44,574 nt of DNA from Burkholderiales bacterium (GTDB lineage: Bacteria > Pseudomonadota > Gammaproteobacteria > Burkholderiales > Burkholderiaceae_C). Position 1 is the first letter of the stretch, and every line of letters starts with the position of its first letter. Position numbers and translations under genes: made by a program. Location of the stretch: the NCBI GenBank assembly GCA_003963075.1, contig RXJV01000041.1, positions 1-44,574 on the forward strand, in the 5' to 3' direction. Positions 34,656-41,792 of the stretch are shown here, in pieces. The notes under the pieces are model-generated. The model had not been told where the DNA came from. It made no database searches and saw only the letters and a program-made list of their open reading frames with translations.

Positions 34656-34659
34656 CTCC

Positions 34660-35355
34660 ATGCGCCGTGCCGACCGCCTCTTTCAGATCGTCCAGCTCAT
34701 CCGTGGCCGCCGCCTGACGACGGCGGACTACCTCGCCCAGCGGCTCGAGGTGTCGATGCGCACCGTCTACCGTGACATCGCCGCGCTGGCCCAGCAGGGC
34801 GTGCCCATCGAGGGCGAGGCCGGCGTGGGCTACCGGATGCGGGCCGGCTTCGACCTGCCGCCGCTGATGTTCAGCAAGCAGGAGGCCCAGGCCCTGGTTG
34901 CCGCGGTGCGGCTGGCCGAGTCGCGGCTGGATGCGGCGCTGGCCCGCGAGGCCGAGAACGCGCTGTCCAAGATCCTGGCCGTGCTGCCGCTGGATGCCCG
35001 CGCCGCGGCCGAAAGCCTGGCGCTGTATGCACCGCTGCCGGCGCTGGACCCGGCCACCAGCGCCCACCTGACCGCGCTGCGCGAGGCCACCGAGGCGCGG
35101 CGCAAGCTGCGCATGGGCTATCTCGACCTGGGCGGCGCGCGCAGCGAGCGCGTCGTACGGCCGCTGGCCTGCATGTTCTGGGGCCCGGTCTGGACGCTGG
35201 CCGCCTGGTGCGAGCTGCGCGAGGACTTCCGCAGCTTCCGTGTCGACCGGATCGAGACGCTGGAGCTGCTGGAGGCCAAGTTCCGCGACGAGCCGGGCAA
35301 GACGCTGGCGGACATGAACCGCCGCCACGAGTCCCAGGCCGGCTCAACCGCCTGA
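34660..35355 (+). CDS. YafY-like HTH-WYL transcriptional regulator
   Basis: A 231-residue cytoplasmic regulator. The amino-terminal HTH is of the DeoR/HTH_11 kind (RADRLFQIVQLIRGRRLTTADYLAQRLEVSMRTVYRDIAALAQQGVPIEGEAGVGYRM). After a helical linker (MFSKQEAQALVAAVRLAES) comes the WYL ligand-sensing domain (RRKLRMGYLDLGGARSERVVRPLACMFWGPVWTLAAWCELREDFRSFRVDRIETLEL). The WYL tripeptide itself reads WTL here. Such proteins sense small molecules or nucleic-acid ligands and regulate neighbours; the lipoprotein genes and the gene at 35369 are candidates. It converges with the latter, 13 bp apart. Confidence 0.88.
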   Translation: MRRADRLFQIVQLIRGRRLTTADYLAQRLEVSMRTVYRDIAALAQQGVPIEGEAGVGYRMRAGFDLPPLMFSKQEAQALVAAVRLAESRLDAALAREAENALSKILAVLPLDARAAAESLALYAPLPALDPATSAHLTALREATEARRKLRMGYLDLGGARSERVVRPLACMFWGPVWTLAAWCELREDFRSFRVDRIETLELLEAKFRDEPGKTLADMNRRHESQAGSTA

Positions 35356-35368
35356 GCCGGCCGCGCCG

Positions 35369-36067
35369 TCAGGGCGCGCGTTTCAGCAGCTGCCAGGGCT
35401 GGGCCCAGTCGGGTTCGCGGTAGCCGGGGGCCGAGGCCCAGGTCGTGCGGTAGACGGCCCAGCCGTCCGGGCGCGGCACGAACAGCCAGAAGCGGTCCTC
35501 GCCGGCCACCTCAAGCACCGAGCCGCCGGCGGGCAGCTCCGACAGGTCCAGCTTCAGCGTCGCCGGGCGCGGCCGCCCGGCAATGACCACCCGGTTGGGC
35601 TCGAAGCACCAGCGCTCGCCGCCGCGCGAGGCGCGGTAGCAGCCCGAGAACAACAGCGCGAAGTAGGGCGCGTCGGCGGCACCGGCCAGGCCGGCGATCC
35701 GCAGCAGCGGGCCGGCCTTGCTCAAATCGTCCGGCTGCAGCCGCACCTGGTCGCCATCGAACCGCAGGCAGCCATGCGGGATCTCGCGGCCCAGCACCGC
35801 AGACTCATGCCAGTTCCAGGCGATGCCGACGCTGCCGTCGGCACCCACGCGCAGCTCGGTGGCGCCGTTTGGCAGGCCTTGCTGGCCCAGGTCCCAACGG
35901 CGTGTCTGGCGCACCCGCTCGATCAGCGGCGCGGTCACGTAGACGCCGGCGCGGGCGGCCAGCCGTGCGGGCTGGTCGCTGCACAGGGTGTCGGCCGGCG
36001 CCGCGCAGGCCATCTCGGACAGGGACAGGGTCAGGGAAAGCGCGGCGGCGAAGAATGAAGTTCGCAT
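35369..36067 (-). CDS. Exported protein of unknown function
   Basis: A 232-residue protein with a signal peptide (MRTSFFAAALSLTLSLSEMA, cleavage after CAA or thereabouts near residue 23). The mature part has four or five Cys (including TLCSDQP, HGCLRF, SGCYRA and RWCFEP), so disulfides are likely in the periplasm. It is beta-rich with many Trp and Arg. I recognise no family. A cACAAT hexamer (36077-36082, minus strand) ends 9 nt before the ATG, matching the pattern before rlmJ. It lies downstream of the sulfate-binding protein gene but beyond a strong terminator, so it is a separate unit. Confidence 0.75.
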   Translation of the reverse strand: MRTSFFAAALSLTLSLSEMACAAPADTLCSDQPARLAARAGVYVTAPLIERVRQTRRWDLGQQGLPNGATELRVGADGSVGIAWNWHESAVLGREIPHGCLRFDGDQVRLQPDDLSKAGPLLRIAGLAGAADAPYFALLFSGCYRASRGGERWCFEPNRVVIAGRPRPATLKLDLSELPAGGSVLEVAGEDRFWLFVPRPDGWAVYRTTWASAPGYREPDWAQPWQLLKRAP

Positions 36068-36076
36068 GGTGGCGGG

Positions 36077-36082
36077 ATTGTG
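36077..36082 (-). promoter_or_regulatory. cACAAT -10-like element of the exported-protein gene
   Basis: Read on the minus strand, CACAATcccgccacc leads directly into the ATG at 36067. The bases after ACAATCcC match those before the MOSC and rlmJ genes, so the motif is shared beyond the hexamer. Confidence 0.45.
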
Positions 36083-36102
36083 GCGATGCCCGGCGTAAAG
36101 CA

Positions 36103-36126
36103 GACGGCGGCCCGCAGGCCGCCGTC
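36103..36126 (-). terminator. Rho-independent-like terminator of sbp
   Basis: A perfect 10-bp stem (gacggcggcc at 36103-36112 and ggccgccgtc at 36117-36126) with a 4-nt loop lies 24 bp past the stop of the sulfate-binding protein gene. On the minus strand it is followed by tgcttta, a short T run. Confidence 0.7.
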
Positions 36127-36150
36127 CTCAATTGCACGATGCCGCAGCGC

Positions 36151-37155
36151 TCACTTGGCGCCCGGCGTGTAGATCTGGTCGAACACGCCGCCGTCGTCGA
36201 AGTGGGTCTTCTGCGCGCTGCGCCATCCGCCGAAGAGTTCGTCGACGGTGAACAGCTTCACCGGCGCGAAGGCCTTGGCGTACTTGGCCGCCACCTTGGC
36301 GTCGCGTGGGCGGTAGTAGTTCTTGGCGGCGAGCTCCTGGCCTTCGGGGCTGTAGAGGTAGTCCAGATAGGCCTGGGCCTGCTTGCGGGTGCCGCGCTTG
36401 TCCACCACCTTGTCGACGATGGCGACCGGCGGTTCGGCCAGGATGGACTGCTCGGGCGTGACGATCTCGAACTTGTCCTTGCCGAGTTCCTTGACGGCCA
36501 GATAGGCCTCGTTCTCCCAGGCGATCAGCACGTCGCCGATGCCGCGCTCGACAAAGGTCGTCGTCGAGCCGCGCGCGCCGGAGTCCAGCACCTTGGTGTT
36601 GCTGTAGATGCGCTTGACGAAGTCGCGTGCCGAGGCCGGCGTGCCGCCGTTCTTCAGCGCATAGCCCCAGGCGGCCAGGTAGTTCCAGCGGGCGCCGCCG
36701 CTGGTTTTGGGGTTGGGCGTGATGACGTCGACGCCGCTGCGCGCCAGATCGGGCCAGTTGTTGATGTGCTTGGGGTTGCCCTTGCGCACCAGGAAGACGA
36801 TGGTGGACGTGTAGGGGCTGGCGTTGTTCGGCAGCTTTTTCTGCCAGTCGGCACCGAGCAGGCCGCGGTCGGCCAGCGCGTCGATGTCATAGGCCAGAGC
36901 CAGGGTGACGACATCGGCCTCCAGGCCGTCGATGACCGAGCGCGCCTGCTTGCCCGAGCCGCCGTGCGAGGTCTTGACGCTCAGCGTCTCGCCGGTCTTG
37001 GCCTTCCAGTGCTCCGCGAAGGCCTTGTTGAAGTCCTGGTAGAGCTCGCGGGTCGGGTCGTAGGAGACGTTGAGCAGCGAGGTCTGGGCCAAGGCGGGAA
37101 GGACGGCGCCAGCGGCTGCAAGGCCGAGCGCAAGGGTGGTGAGTAGGCGGCGCAT
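36151..37155 (-). CDS. sbp: Sulfate/thiosulfate ABC transporter periplasmic binding protein
   Basis: A 334-residue periplasmic binding protein for sulfate. A signal peptide (cleavage after ALA near residue 25) is followed by [67 protein letters not shown] and VLIAWENEA, all signatures of the Sbp/CysP family that bind the dianion through backbone amides and a Ser/Arg pair. The start at 37155 is supported by the promoter spacing. The usual permease and ATPase genes (cysTWA) and cysB are not next to it, so the gene is an orphan that must work with a transporter encoded elsewhere. Regulation by CysB is expected for the family. CysP versus Sbp cannot be separated by eye. Confidence 0.92.
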   Translation of the reverse strand: MRRLLTTLALGLAAAGAVLPALAQTSLLNVSYDPTRELYQDFNKAFAEHWKAKTGETLSVKTSHGGSGKQARSVIDGLEADVVTLALAYDIDALADRGLLGADWQKKLPNNASPYTSTIVFLVRKGNPKHINNWPDLARSGVDVITPNPKTSGGARWNYLAAWGYALKNGGTPASARDFVKRIYSNTKVLDSGARGSTTTFVERGIGDVLIAWENEAYLAVKELGKDKFEIVTPEQSILAEPPVAIVDKVVDKRGTRKQAQAYLDYLYSPEGQELAAKNYYRPRDAKVAAKYAKAFAPVKLFTVDELFGGWRSAQKTHFDDGGVFDQIYTPGAK

Positions 37156-37183
37156 GGGGGTCGTGCAGTGGTTGGAGCGTCGC

Positions 37184-37212
37184 ACTCTAGGCAGGCGCGC
37201 CCGCGCTGGCAA
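37184..37212 (-). promoter_or_regulatory. Sigma-70-type promoter of sbp
   Basis: On the minus strand TTGCCA (37207-37212) and TAGAGT (37184-37189) are separated by exactly 17 bp, giving a leader of about 22 nt before the ATG at 37155. The AT-rich stretch just upstream has two CTTGT copies (cttgtgaattcttgttc), a possible activator site, for instance for CysB. Confidence 0.65.
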
Positions 37213-37239
37213 AGAACAAGAATTCACAAGCTCATGCGT

Positions 37240-37267
37240 TTGGGGCGGATGGCAAACGAGGTACAAC
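37240..37267 (+). promoter_or_regulatory. Candidate promoter of the iorA-like gene
   Basis: TTGGGG (37240-37245) and TACAAC (37262-37267) are 16 bp apart and would start transcription about 28 nt before the TTG at 37302. The -35 match is weak. Confidence 0.3.
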
Positions 37268-37301
37268 AGGGGCCCCGCGTGATCGACATCCGAGGCCTGC
37301 C

Positions 37302-37799
37302 TTGCCGCGCTACACCCTGAACGTCAACCAGAAGCGCCACAGTGTCGAGGTCGCGGCGGACACGCCGCTGCTGTGGGTGCTGCGCGACCAGCTCGGCCTG
37401 GTCGGCGCCAAGTACGGCTGCGGCGTCGGCCAGTGCGGCGCCTGCACCGTGCAGCTCAACGGCGCGCCCACCCGCAGCTGCCTGCTGCCCGTCTCGGGTG
37501 TCGGTTCGGCCCAGGTGCTCACCATCGAGGGCCTGCACCCCCAAGGCCGCCACCCGCTGCAGCAGGCCTGGGAGGAGCTGGACGTGCCGCAGTGCGGCTA
37601 CTGCCAGGCCGGCCAGATCCTCAGCGCCGCCGCCCTGCTGAAGCAAAGGCCCAAGCCGACGGATGCCGACATCGACGCCGCCCTGAGCGGCCACCTGTGC
37701 CGTTGCGCGACCTACACACGCATCCGCGCCGGCGTGCACCGCGCGGCCGAGATCGCCGCGCAGCCGGTCAGCGGTCCGAAGAAGGCGGTGAAGGCATGA
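37302..37799 (+). CDS. iorA: [2Fe-2S] subunit of an aldehyde/isoquinoline-type molybdenum hydroxylase
   Basis: A 165-residue small subunit of the xanthine-oxidase family. Cys40, Cys45, Cys48 and Cys60 ([17 protein letters not shown] onwards) hold the plant-ferredoxin-type cluster; Cys98, Cys101 (CGYCQAG), Cys132 and Cys134 (LCRC) hold the second, Mo-proximal cluster. It passes electrons from the molybdenum subunit encoded by the next gene. The start is taken as TTG 37302, preceded by cgagg, because the family begins within a few residues of YTLNVN; no ATG is available. It overlaps the large subunit by ATGA. The symbol reflects family resemblance to isoquinoline 1-oxidoreductase; the real substrate is unknown. 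Confidence 0.87.
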   Translation: MPRYTLNVNQKRHSVEVAADTPLLWVLRDQLGLVGAKYGCGVGQCGACTVQLNGAPTRSCLLPVSGVGSAQVLTIEGLHPQGRHPLQQAWEELDVPQCGYCQAGQILSAAALLKQRPKPTDADIDAALSGHLCRCATYTRIRAGVHRAAEIAAQPVSGPKKAVKA

Positions 37800-40054
37800 G
37801 CGCCCGGCCGGACATCGTGGAAGCCTCGCGCCGGCGCTTCCTGCAAGGCGCCACCCTGGCCAGCGGCGGCCTGCTGCTGGGCGTGCTGCTGCCCCGCGTG
37901 GCCGGCGGCGCCGAGGCCGTGGGCCGGCCGGCCAGCACGGAGGAGGCCAGCTTCAAGCCCAATGCCTTCATCCGCATCGACAGCAGCGGGCGTGTCACGC
38001 TGATCTCCAAGCAGCCCGAGATCGGCCAGGGCATCAAGACCTCTCTGCCCATGGTGCTGGCCGAGGAACTGGCGGTGCGCTGGCAGGACGTGCGGGTGCA
38101 GCAGGGCGACCTGGACCCGGCCTATGGCAACCAGAGCGCCGGTGGCTCCACCTCCACGCCCAACAACTACACCGATTTCCAGCGGCTCGGCGCCACCGCC
38201 CGGCTGCTGCTGATCCGCGCCGCGGCCGCGCAGTGGCAATTGCCCGAGGCCGAGCTGGAGGCCGCCGACAGCGCGGTGCACCACCGCCGCACCCGCCGCC
38301 GCCTGGGCTATGGCGCCCTCGTCGCTGCGGCGGCGCGGCTGCCGCTGCCCGCGCCCGAGGAGGTCAAGCTCAAGGACCCCAAGGACTACACCCTGCTCGG
38401 CACGCGCATCGGCGGCGTAGACAACCACGCCGTCGTCACCGGCCAGCCGCTGTTCGGCATCGATGTGAAGCTGCCCGGTCAGCGCGTGGCCGTGTTCGAG
38501 AAATGCCCGGTGTTCGGCGGCCGCGTGAAGGCAGCCAACCTTGACGCGATCAAGGCCCTGCCCGGCGTGGTGGACGCCTTCGTCATCGACGGCACGGCCG
38601 ACCTGCGCGGCCTGATGCCCGGTGTGGCCATCGTGGCCGAGCACACCTGGGCCGCCTTCAGTGCCCGTAAGCAGTTGCGCGTGGACTGGGACGAGGGCCC
38701 CCACGCCCAGGACAGCTGGCGCGGCTTTGTCACCCAGGCCGACCGGCTCGGGCCGCAGCCCGGCGCCGCCGTGGTGCGGCGCGATGGCGACGTGGCCACC
38801 GCGCTGGCCGGCGCGGCCCACACCGTGACGGCTCGCTATGCCTACCCCTTCATCAGCCATGCCAGCATCGAGCCGCAGAACTGCACCGCCTGGTGGCGCG
38901 ACGGCAAGCTGGAACTCTGGGCGCCGACGCAAAACCCCGCGGCGGGCCAGAACCTGGTCAGCAGCACCCTGGGCATTCCCAAGGACCGCATCACCCTGCA
39001 CATCACCCGCAGCGGCGGCGGTTTCGGCCGGCGGCTGAGCGCGGACTTCATCGTCGAGGCTGCGGCCATCGCCCAGCGCGTGGCCGCGCCGGTGCAACTG
39101 CTGTGGTCGCGCGAGGACGACCTGCGGCACGACCACTACCGCGCCGGCGGCTTCCACTTCCTGCGCGGCGGCGTTGATGCGCAGGGTCGCGTCGTCGCCT
39201 GGCACAACCACTTCGTCACCTTTGCCAACCGTGTGCAGCGCGACGGTGCCTCGGTGCTGCAGCCCGGCAGCGGCGGCGCGCTCAGCGGCGACGAGTTCCC
39301 GGGCCGCTGGGTGCCGAACTACCTGCTGGAGCAGACGCCGATCGAATGCGGCATCCCGATGGGCCCCTGGCGCGCCCCCGGCAGCAATGTCTTCGCCTGG
39401 GTCTTCCACAGCTTCATCGACGAGCTCGCCCACGCCGCCGGCCGCGACCCGCTGCAGTTCCGCCTCGACCTGCTCGGCGAGCAGGAGCTCAAGCCCGGCA
39501 CCGGCGAGCGTGGCCAGCCCTACCACGTGGGCCGGATGAAGCGCGTGCTGCGCGAGGCCGCCGCCCGCGCCGGCTGGAGCCAGCCCCTGCCCGGCGCCGG
39601 CAAGGGGCGGGGCCGCGGCATCGCCTTCCACTTCAGCCACCGCGGCTACATCGCCCAGGTCGCCGAGGTGACCGTGTCAAAGGACGGCGAGCTGCGCGTG
39701 GACCGCGTCACCGTGGTCAGCGACATCGGCGGCCAGATCGTCAACCTCAGCGGCGCCGAGAACCAGGTGCAGGGCTCGGTCATTGACGGCCTGGGCACGC
39801 TGATGCACGCGGCCCTGGACATCGAGGGGGGCCGCATCGTGCAGAGCAACTTCGGCGACTACCCGCTGATCCGTCTGCAGGACGCCCCGCCGCGCATCGA
39901 TGTGCACTTCCTGAAGACCGACTTCCCGGTCACCGGCCTGGGCGAACCCGCCTTCCCGCCGCTGGCGCCCGCGGTGTGCAACGCCATCTTCGCGGCCACC
40001 GGCAAGCGGGTGCGCGAGCTGCCGCTGACCCGCACCGACCTGCGCTGGGGCTGA
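37796..40054 (+). CDS. iorB: Molybdopterin-binding subunit, isoquinoline 1-oxidoreductase beta type
   Basis: A 752-residue catalytic subunit of a periplasmic-facing molybdenum hydroxylase. A Tat signal is present (SRRRFLQGATLASGGLLLG, residues 11-29), so the folded complex with its small subunit is probably exported. The body has the fused layout of IorB proteins: KPNAFIRIDSSGRVTLISKQPEIGQG, the MPT-contact segments, SGGGFGRRLSADF, GPWRAPGSNVFAW, and the carboxy-terminal GLGEPAFPPLAPAVCNAIFAATGKR with the active-site Glu. Oxidation of N-heterocycles or aldehydes is the family role; substrate is unknown. It is coupled to the small subunit by a 4-bp overlap. No cytochrome electron acceptor or XdhC-like maturation gene is next to it. 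Confidence 0.88.
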   Translation: MSARPDIVEASRRRFLQGATLASGGLLLGVLLPRVAGGAEAVGRPASTEEASFKPNAFIRIDSSGRVTLISKQPEIGQGIKTSLPMVLAEELAVRWQDVRVQQGDLDPAYGNQSAGGSTSTPNNYTDFQRLGATARLLLIRAAAAQWQLPEAELEAADSAVHHRRTRRRLGYGALVAAAARLPLPAPEEVKLKDPKDYTLLGTRIGGVDNHAVVTGQPLFGIDVKLPGQRVAVFEKCPVFGGRVKAANLDAIKALPGVVDAFVIDGTADLRGLMPGVAIVAEHTWAAFSARKQLRVDWDEGPHAQDSWRGFVTQADRLGPQPGAAVVRRDGDVATALAGAAHTVTARYAYPFISHASIEPQNCTAWWRDGKLELWAPTQNPAAGQNLVSSTLGIPKDRITLHITRSGGGFGRRLSADFIVEAAAIAQRVAAPVQLLWSREDDLRHDHYRAGGFHFLRGGVDAQGRVVAWHNHFVTFANRVQRDGASVLQPGSGGALSGDEFPGRWVPNYLLEQTPIECGIPMGPWRAPGSNVFAWVFHSFIDELAHAAGRDPLQFRLDLLGEQELKPGTGERGQPYHVGRMKRVLREAAARAGWSQPLPGAGKGRGRGIAFHFSHRGYIAQVAEVTVSKDGELRVDRVTVVSDIGGQIVNLSGAENQVQGSVIDGLGTLMHAALDIEGGRIVQSNFGDYPLIRLQDAPPRIDVHFLKTDFPVTGLGEPAFPPLAPAVCNAIFAATGKRVRELPLTRTDLRWG

Positions 40055-40091
40055 GCGAGCCCTGCGCGCGGCCGCGCGGCCGCAGGGGCGC

Positions 40092-40544
40092 CTATTTCTT
40101 GGCGTTCATCTCAACCGGCCCGGGGATGAGCGAGACGCGCACGATCTTGCCGTCCTGCACGTCGTAGATGGCGACCCATTGCTTGACGCCGACGCCGTCC
40201 GCAAACGTGCGGGTCACGAACTCATGGTCGATGACGCGTTGGCCGATGGCGATCCGGTTGCCGAGCCGGGCGTGCAACACGGCATCGGCAAAGAGTTGCG
40301 CATAGCGCTCGCGCACCTTGGCGGCACCGTCCAAGATCAATTTGTCCGGGTATTCGTAGACCTTGATGTCGTTCGCATAGGTGGCCATGAAGGCCTCGAT
40401 GTCGTGCCGGTTGTAGGCGTCCAGCTGCTGCTGGACGACGGCAGTCGCGGGCTGATTCGGCTCCGACGGCTGGGCTTGCACGGCCCCATGGTTGGCCGCA
40501 AGCAGAACAAGAGCGGATGCAATCGACTTCCAGAGCAGTGCCAT
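40092..40544 (-). CDS. Exported SnoaL/NTF2-like protein
   Basis: A 150-residue protein with a signal peptide (MALLWKSIASALVLLAANHG, cleavage after VQA near residue 24) and one NTF2-like cone domain: AVVQQQLDAYNRHDIEAFMATYANDIKVYEYPDKL, then VRERYAQLF, RIAIGQRVIDHEFVTR and WVAIYDVQDGKIVRVSLIPG. The pocket could bind a small ligand, or the protein may be a simple dimer; enzymatic activity cannot be assigned. The ATG at 40544 gives the signal peptide; further upstream in-frame sequence is low-complexity His repeats (CACCAC runs) and unlikely to be translated. It converges with the iorB-like gene. Confidence 0.8.
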   Translation of the reverse strand: MALLWKSIASALVLLAANHGAVQAQPSEPNQPATAVVQQQLDAYNRHDIEAFMATYANDIKVYEYPDKLILDGAAKVRERYAQLFADAVLHARLGNRIAIGQRVIDHEFVTRTFADGVGVKQWVAIYDVQDGKIVRVSLIPGPVEMNAKK

Positions 40545-40694
40545 GGCTGGGTTCACGTGGTGGTGGTGCTGAGATCGTATCGAGCTCGGCGGGCACAGAC
40601 CTTCGATGGCCGATGGCAGCCCCCGGGCTTGGGGCCGGCAACCCATCGTCAACGGGTGGGCCAGCGTCGGTCGTGCCGGGTGCCGGCGCACGCT

Positions 40695-41792
40695 TCAACC
40701 CGTCACGCCGAGGAAGATCGCCAGGCGCTCGCGTTCTTCCGCCAAGGCCTCTTTGAACCCCGCATCGCGCGGCGCTCGGCTCGACACATAGCCGCACTCC
40801 AAGCTCAGCCGCCCGCCGCTGACGCCCGCATTGGCCCAGCCGATGACCTGGTCCCGCCACAGCAGGGGCAGCGCATAGTGCCCGCGCACCCGCTTGGCCG
40901 CCGGCGTGTAGGCCTCGAAGCGGTAGGCCCAGCCCCACAGCAGCTCGAAGCGGCGTCGGTCCCACACCACGGGGTCGAAGGGGGCGAGCAGCCTGACCTG
41001 GGAAGGAATGCGCCAGCCGCGGGTCGGGTCCTCGTCGGCCGGCCAGAACCAGTCGATGCCGTCGACCCGGGCATGCGCGAGGCGTTCCCTTGCGCGGGCG
41101 GCGGTGGGCTTGCGCAGGTGCTGCCACTGATAGGCCGCGTGGAAGAGCATGTTGATGAGCTGTGACAGGCTGGCGGCCGGCAGCGGCGCGTACTTTTGCA
41201 CCAGCGCGTCGGCCATCCTGTCCATCGCGGCCTGGGGGTCGTCGTGGGGCCGCCAGTCGGCGGCCAGCCGGTAGACGCGCGTGCCTCGGTCGCGCCTGAC
41301 CACATCCAGCCGGCCGCGGTAGTGCAGGCCATCGAGCAGCTCGGTGCTGAGCCGGCTGTTGCCGCCGAACCAGTTGCGGACCGCGCCGTGGCCGAGCGCG
41401 GCGTCGACGTCGGCCGGGTGAGCCTCTCCCAGGCGTGCGACCTCGGCGAGCACCGCGTCGGCCAGCTCCCGGCGCGCGGCGTCCCAGACGCGGTGCGTCG
41501 TTCGTGGGTGCATCAGCGTGCGCAGCTCGGGGGTGACGAAACCGTAGTTGATGAAGAAGTCCTCCTGCAGCGCCAGCCGTGGGTAGCGGCGCTCCAGGTC
41601 ACCGGCGCGGTAGCCTCTGACACGATGCCGCAGCGTCAGGTCTTGCGCGCGGGCCGGCGCGCGCAGCGGGTCGGCCTGCACGAAGCCGCCGAGTCGCTCG
41701 ACGGCCTTGGCCAGGGTCGTCGGCGTGAACAGGCTGCGGGCGACGGCATAGCGGCGCAGCGCCGCGATGTCGCAGTCAAGGCTGGCGGTCAT
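40695..41792 (-). CDS. YcaQ/AlkZ-like DNA glycosylase (HTH_42 family)
   Basis: A 365-residue cytoplasmic protein of three winged-helix domains. FVQADPLRAPARAQDLTLRHR holds the catalytic motif Q39-A40-D41 (Q-hydrophobic-D), which as I recall marks the YcaQ branch; the AlkZ branch has Q-x-Q. FINYGFVTPELRTLMHPRTTHRVW, NWFGGNSRLSTELLDGLHYRGRLDVVRRDRGTRVYRL and LLAPFDPVVWDRRRFELLWGWAYRFEAYTPAAKR are typical of the family. E. coli YcaQ unhooks DNA interstrand crosslinks and removes N-alkylated bases, so alkylation repair is the likely job. The start overlaps the end of the cyclase gene by 17 bp, indicating co-transcription. Confidence 0.85.
   Translation of the reverse strand: MTASLDCDIAALRRYAVARSLFTPTTLAKAVERLGGFVQADPLRAPARAQDLTLRHRVRGYRAGDLERRYPRLALQEDFFINYGFVTPELRTLMHPRTTHRVWDAARRELADAVLAEVARLGEAHPADVDAALGHGAVRNWFGGNSRLSTELLDGLHYRGRLDVVRRDRGTRVYRLAADWRPHDDPQAAMDRMADALVQKYAPLPAASLSQLINMLFHAAYQWQHLRKPTAARARERLAHARVDGIDWFWPADEDPTRGWRIPSQVRLLAPFDPVVWDRRRFELLWGWAYRFEAYTPAAKRVRGHYALPLLWRDQVIGWANAGVSGGRLSLECGYVSSRAPRDAGFKEALAEERERLAIFLGVTG

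Larger units (their letters stand above)
34072..34659. other. Long gap upstream of lipoprotein copy 2
   Basis: This 588-bp gap holds the probable promoter region of copy 2, several spaced GGTCA-like half sites (34238, 34274, 34308, 34340), the conserved block 34466-34539 and a weak 85-codon ORF. No insertion element is visible. It ends in the start region of the WYL regulator, transcribed rightwards, so regulation of the lipoproteins by that regulator is possible. Confidence 0.5.

Noticed and set aside
40545-40691. Longer start of the NTF2-like protein at 40691
   Set aside because: The extra 49 codons lack protein character and would bury the signal peptide.
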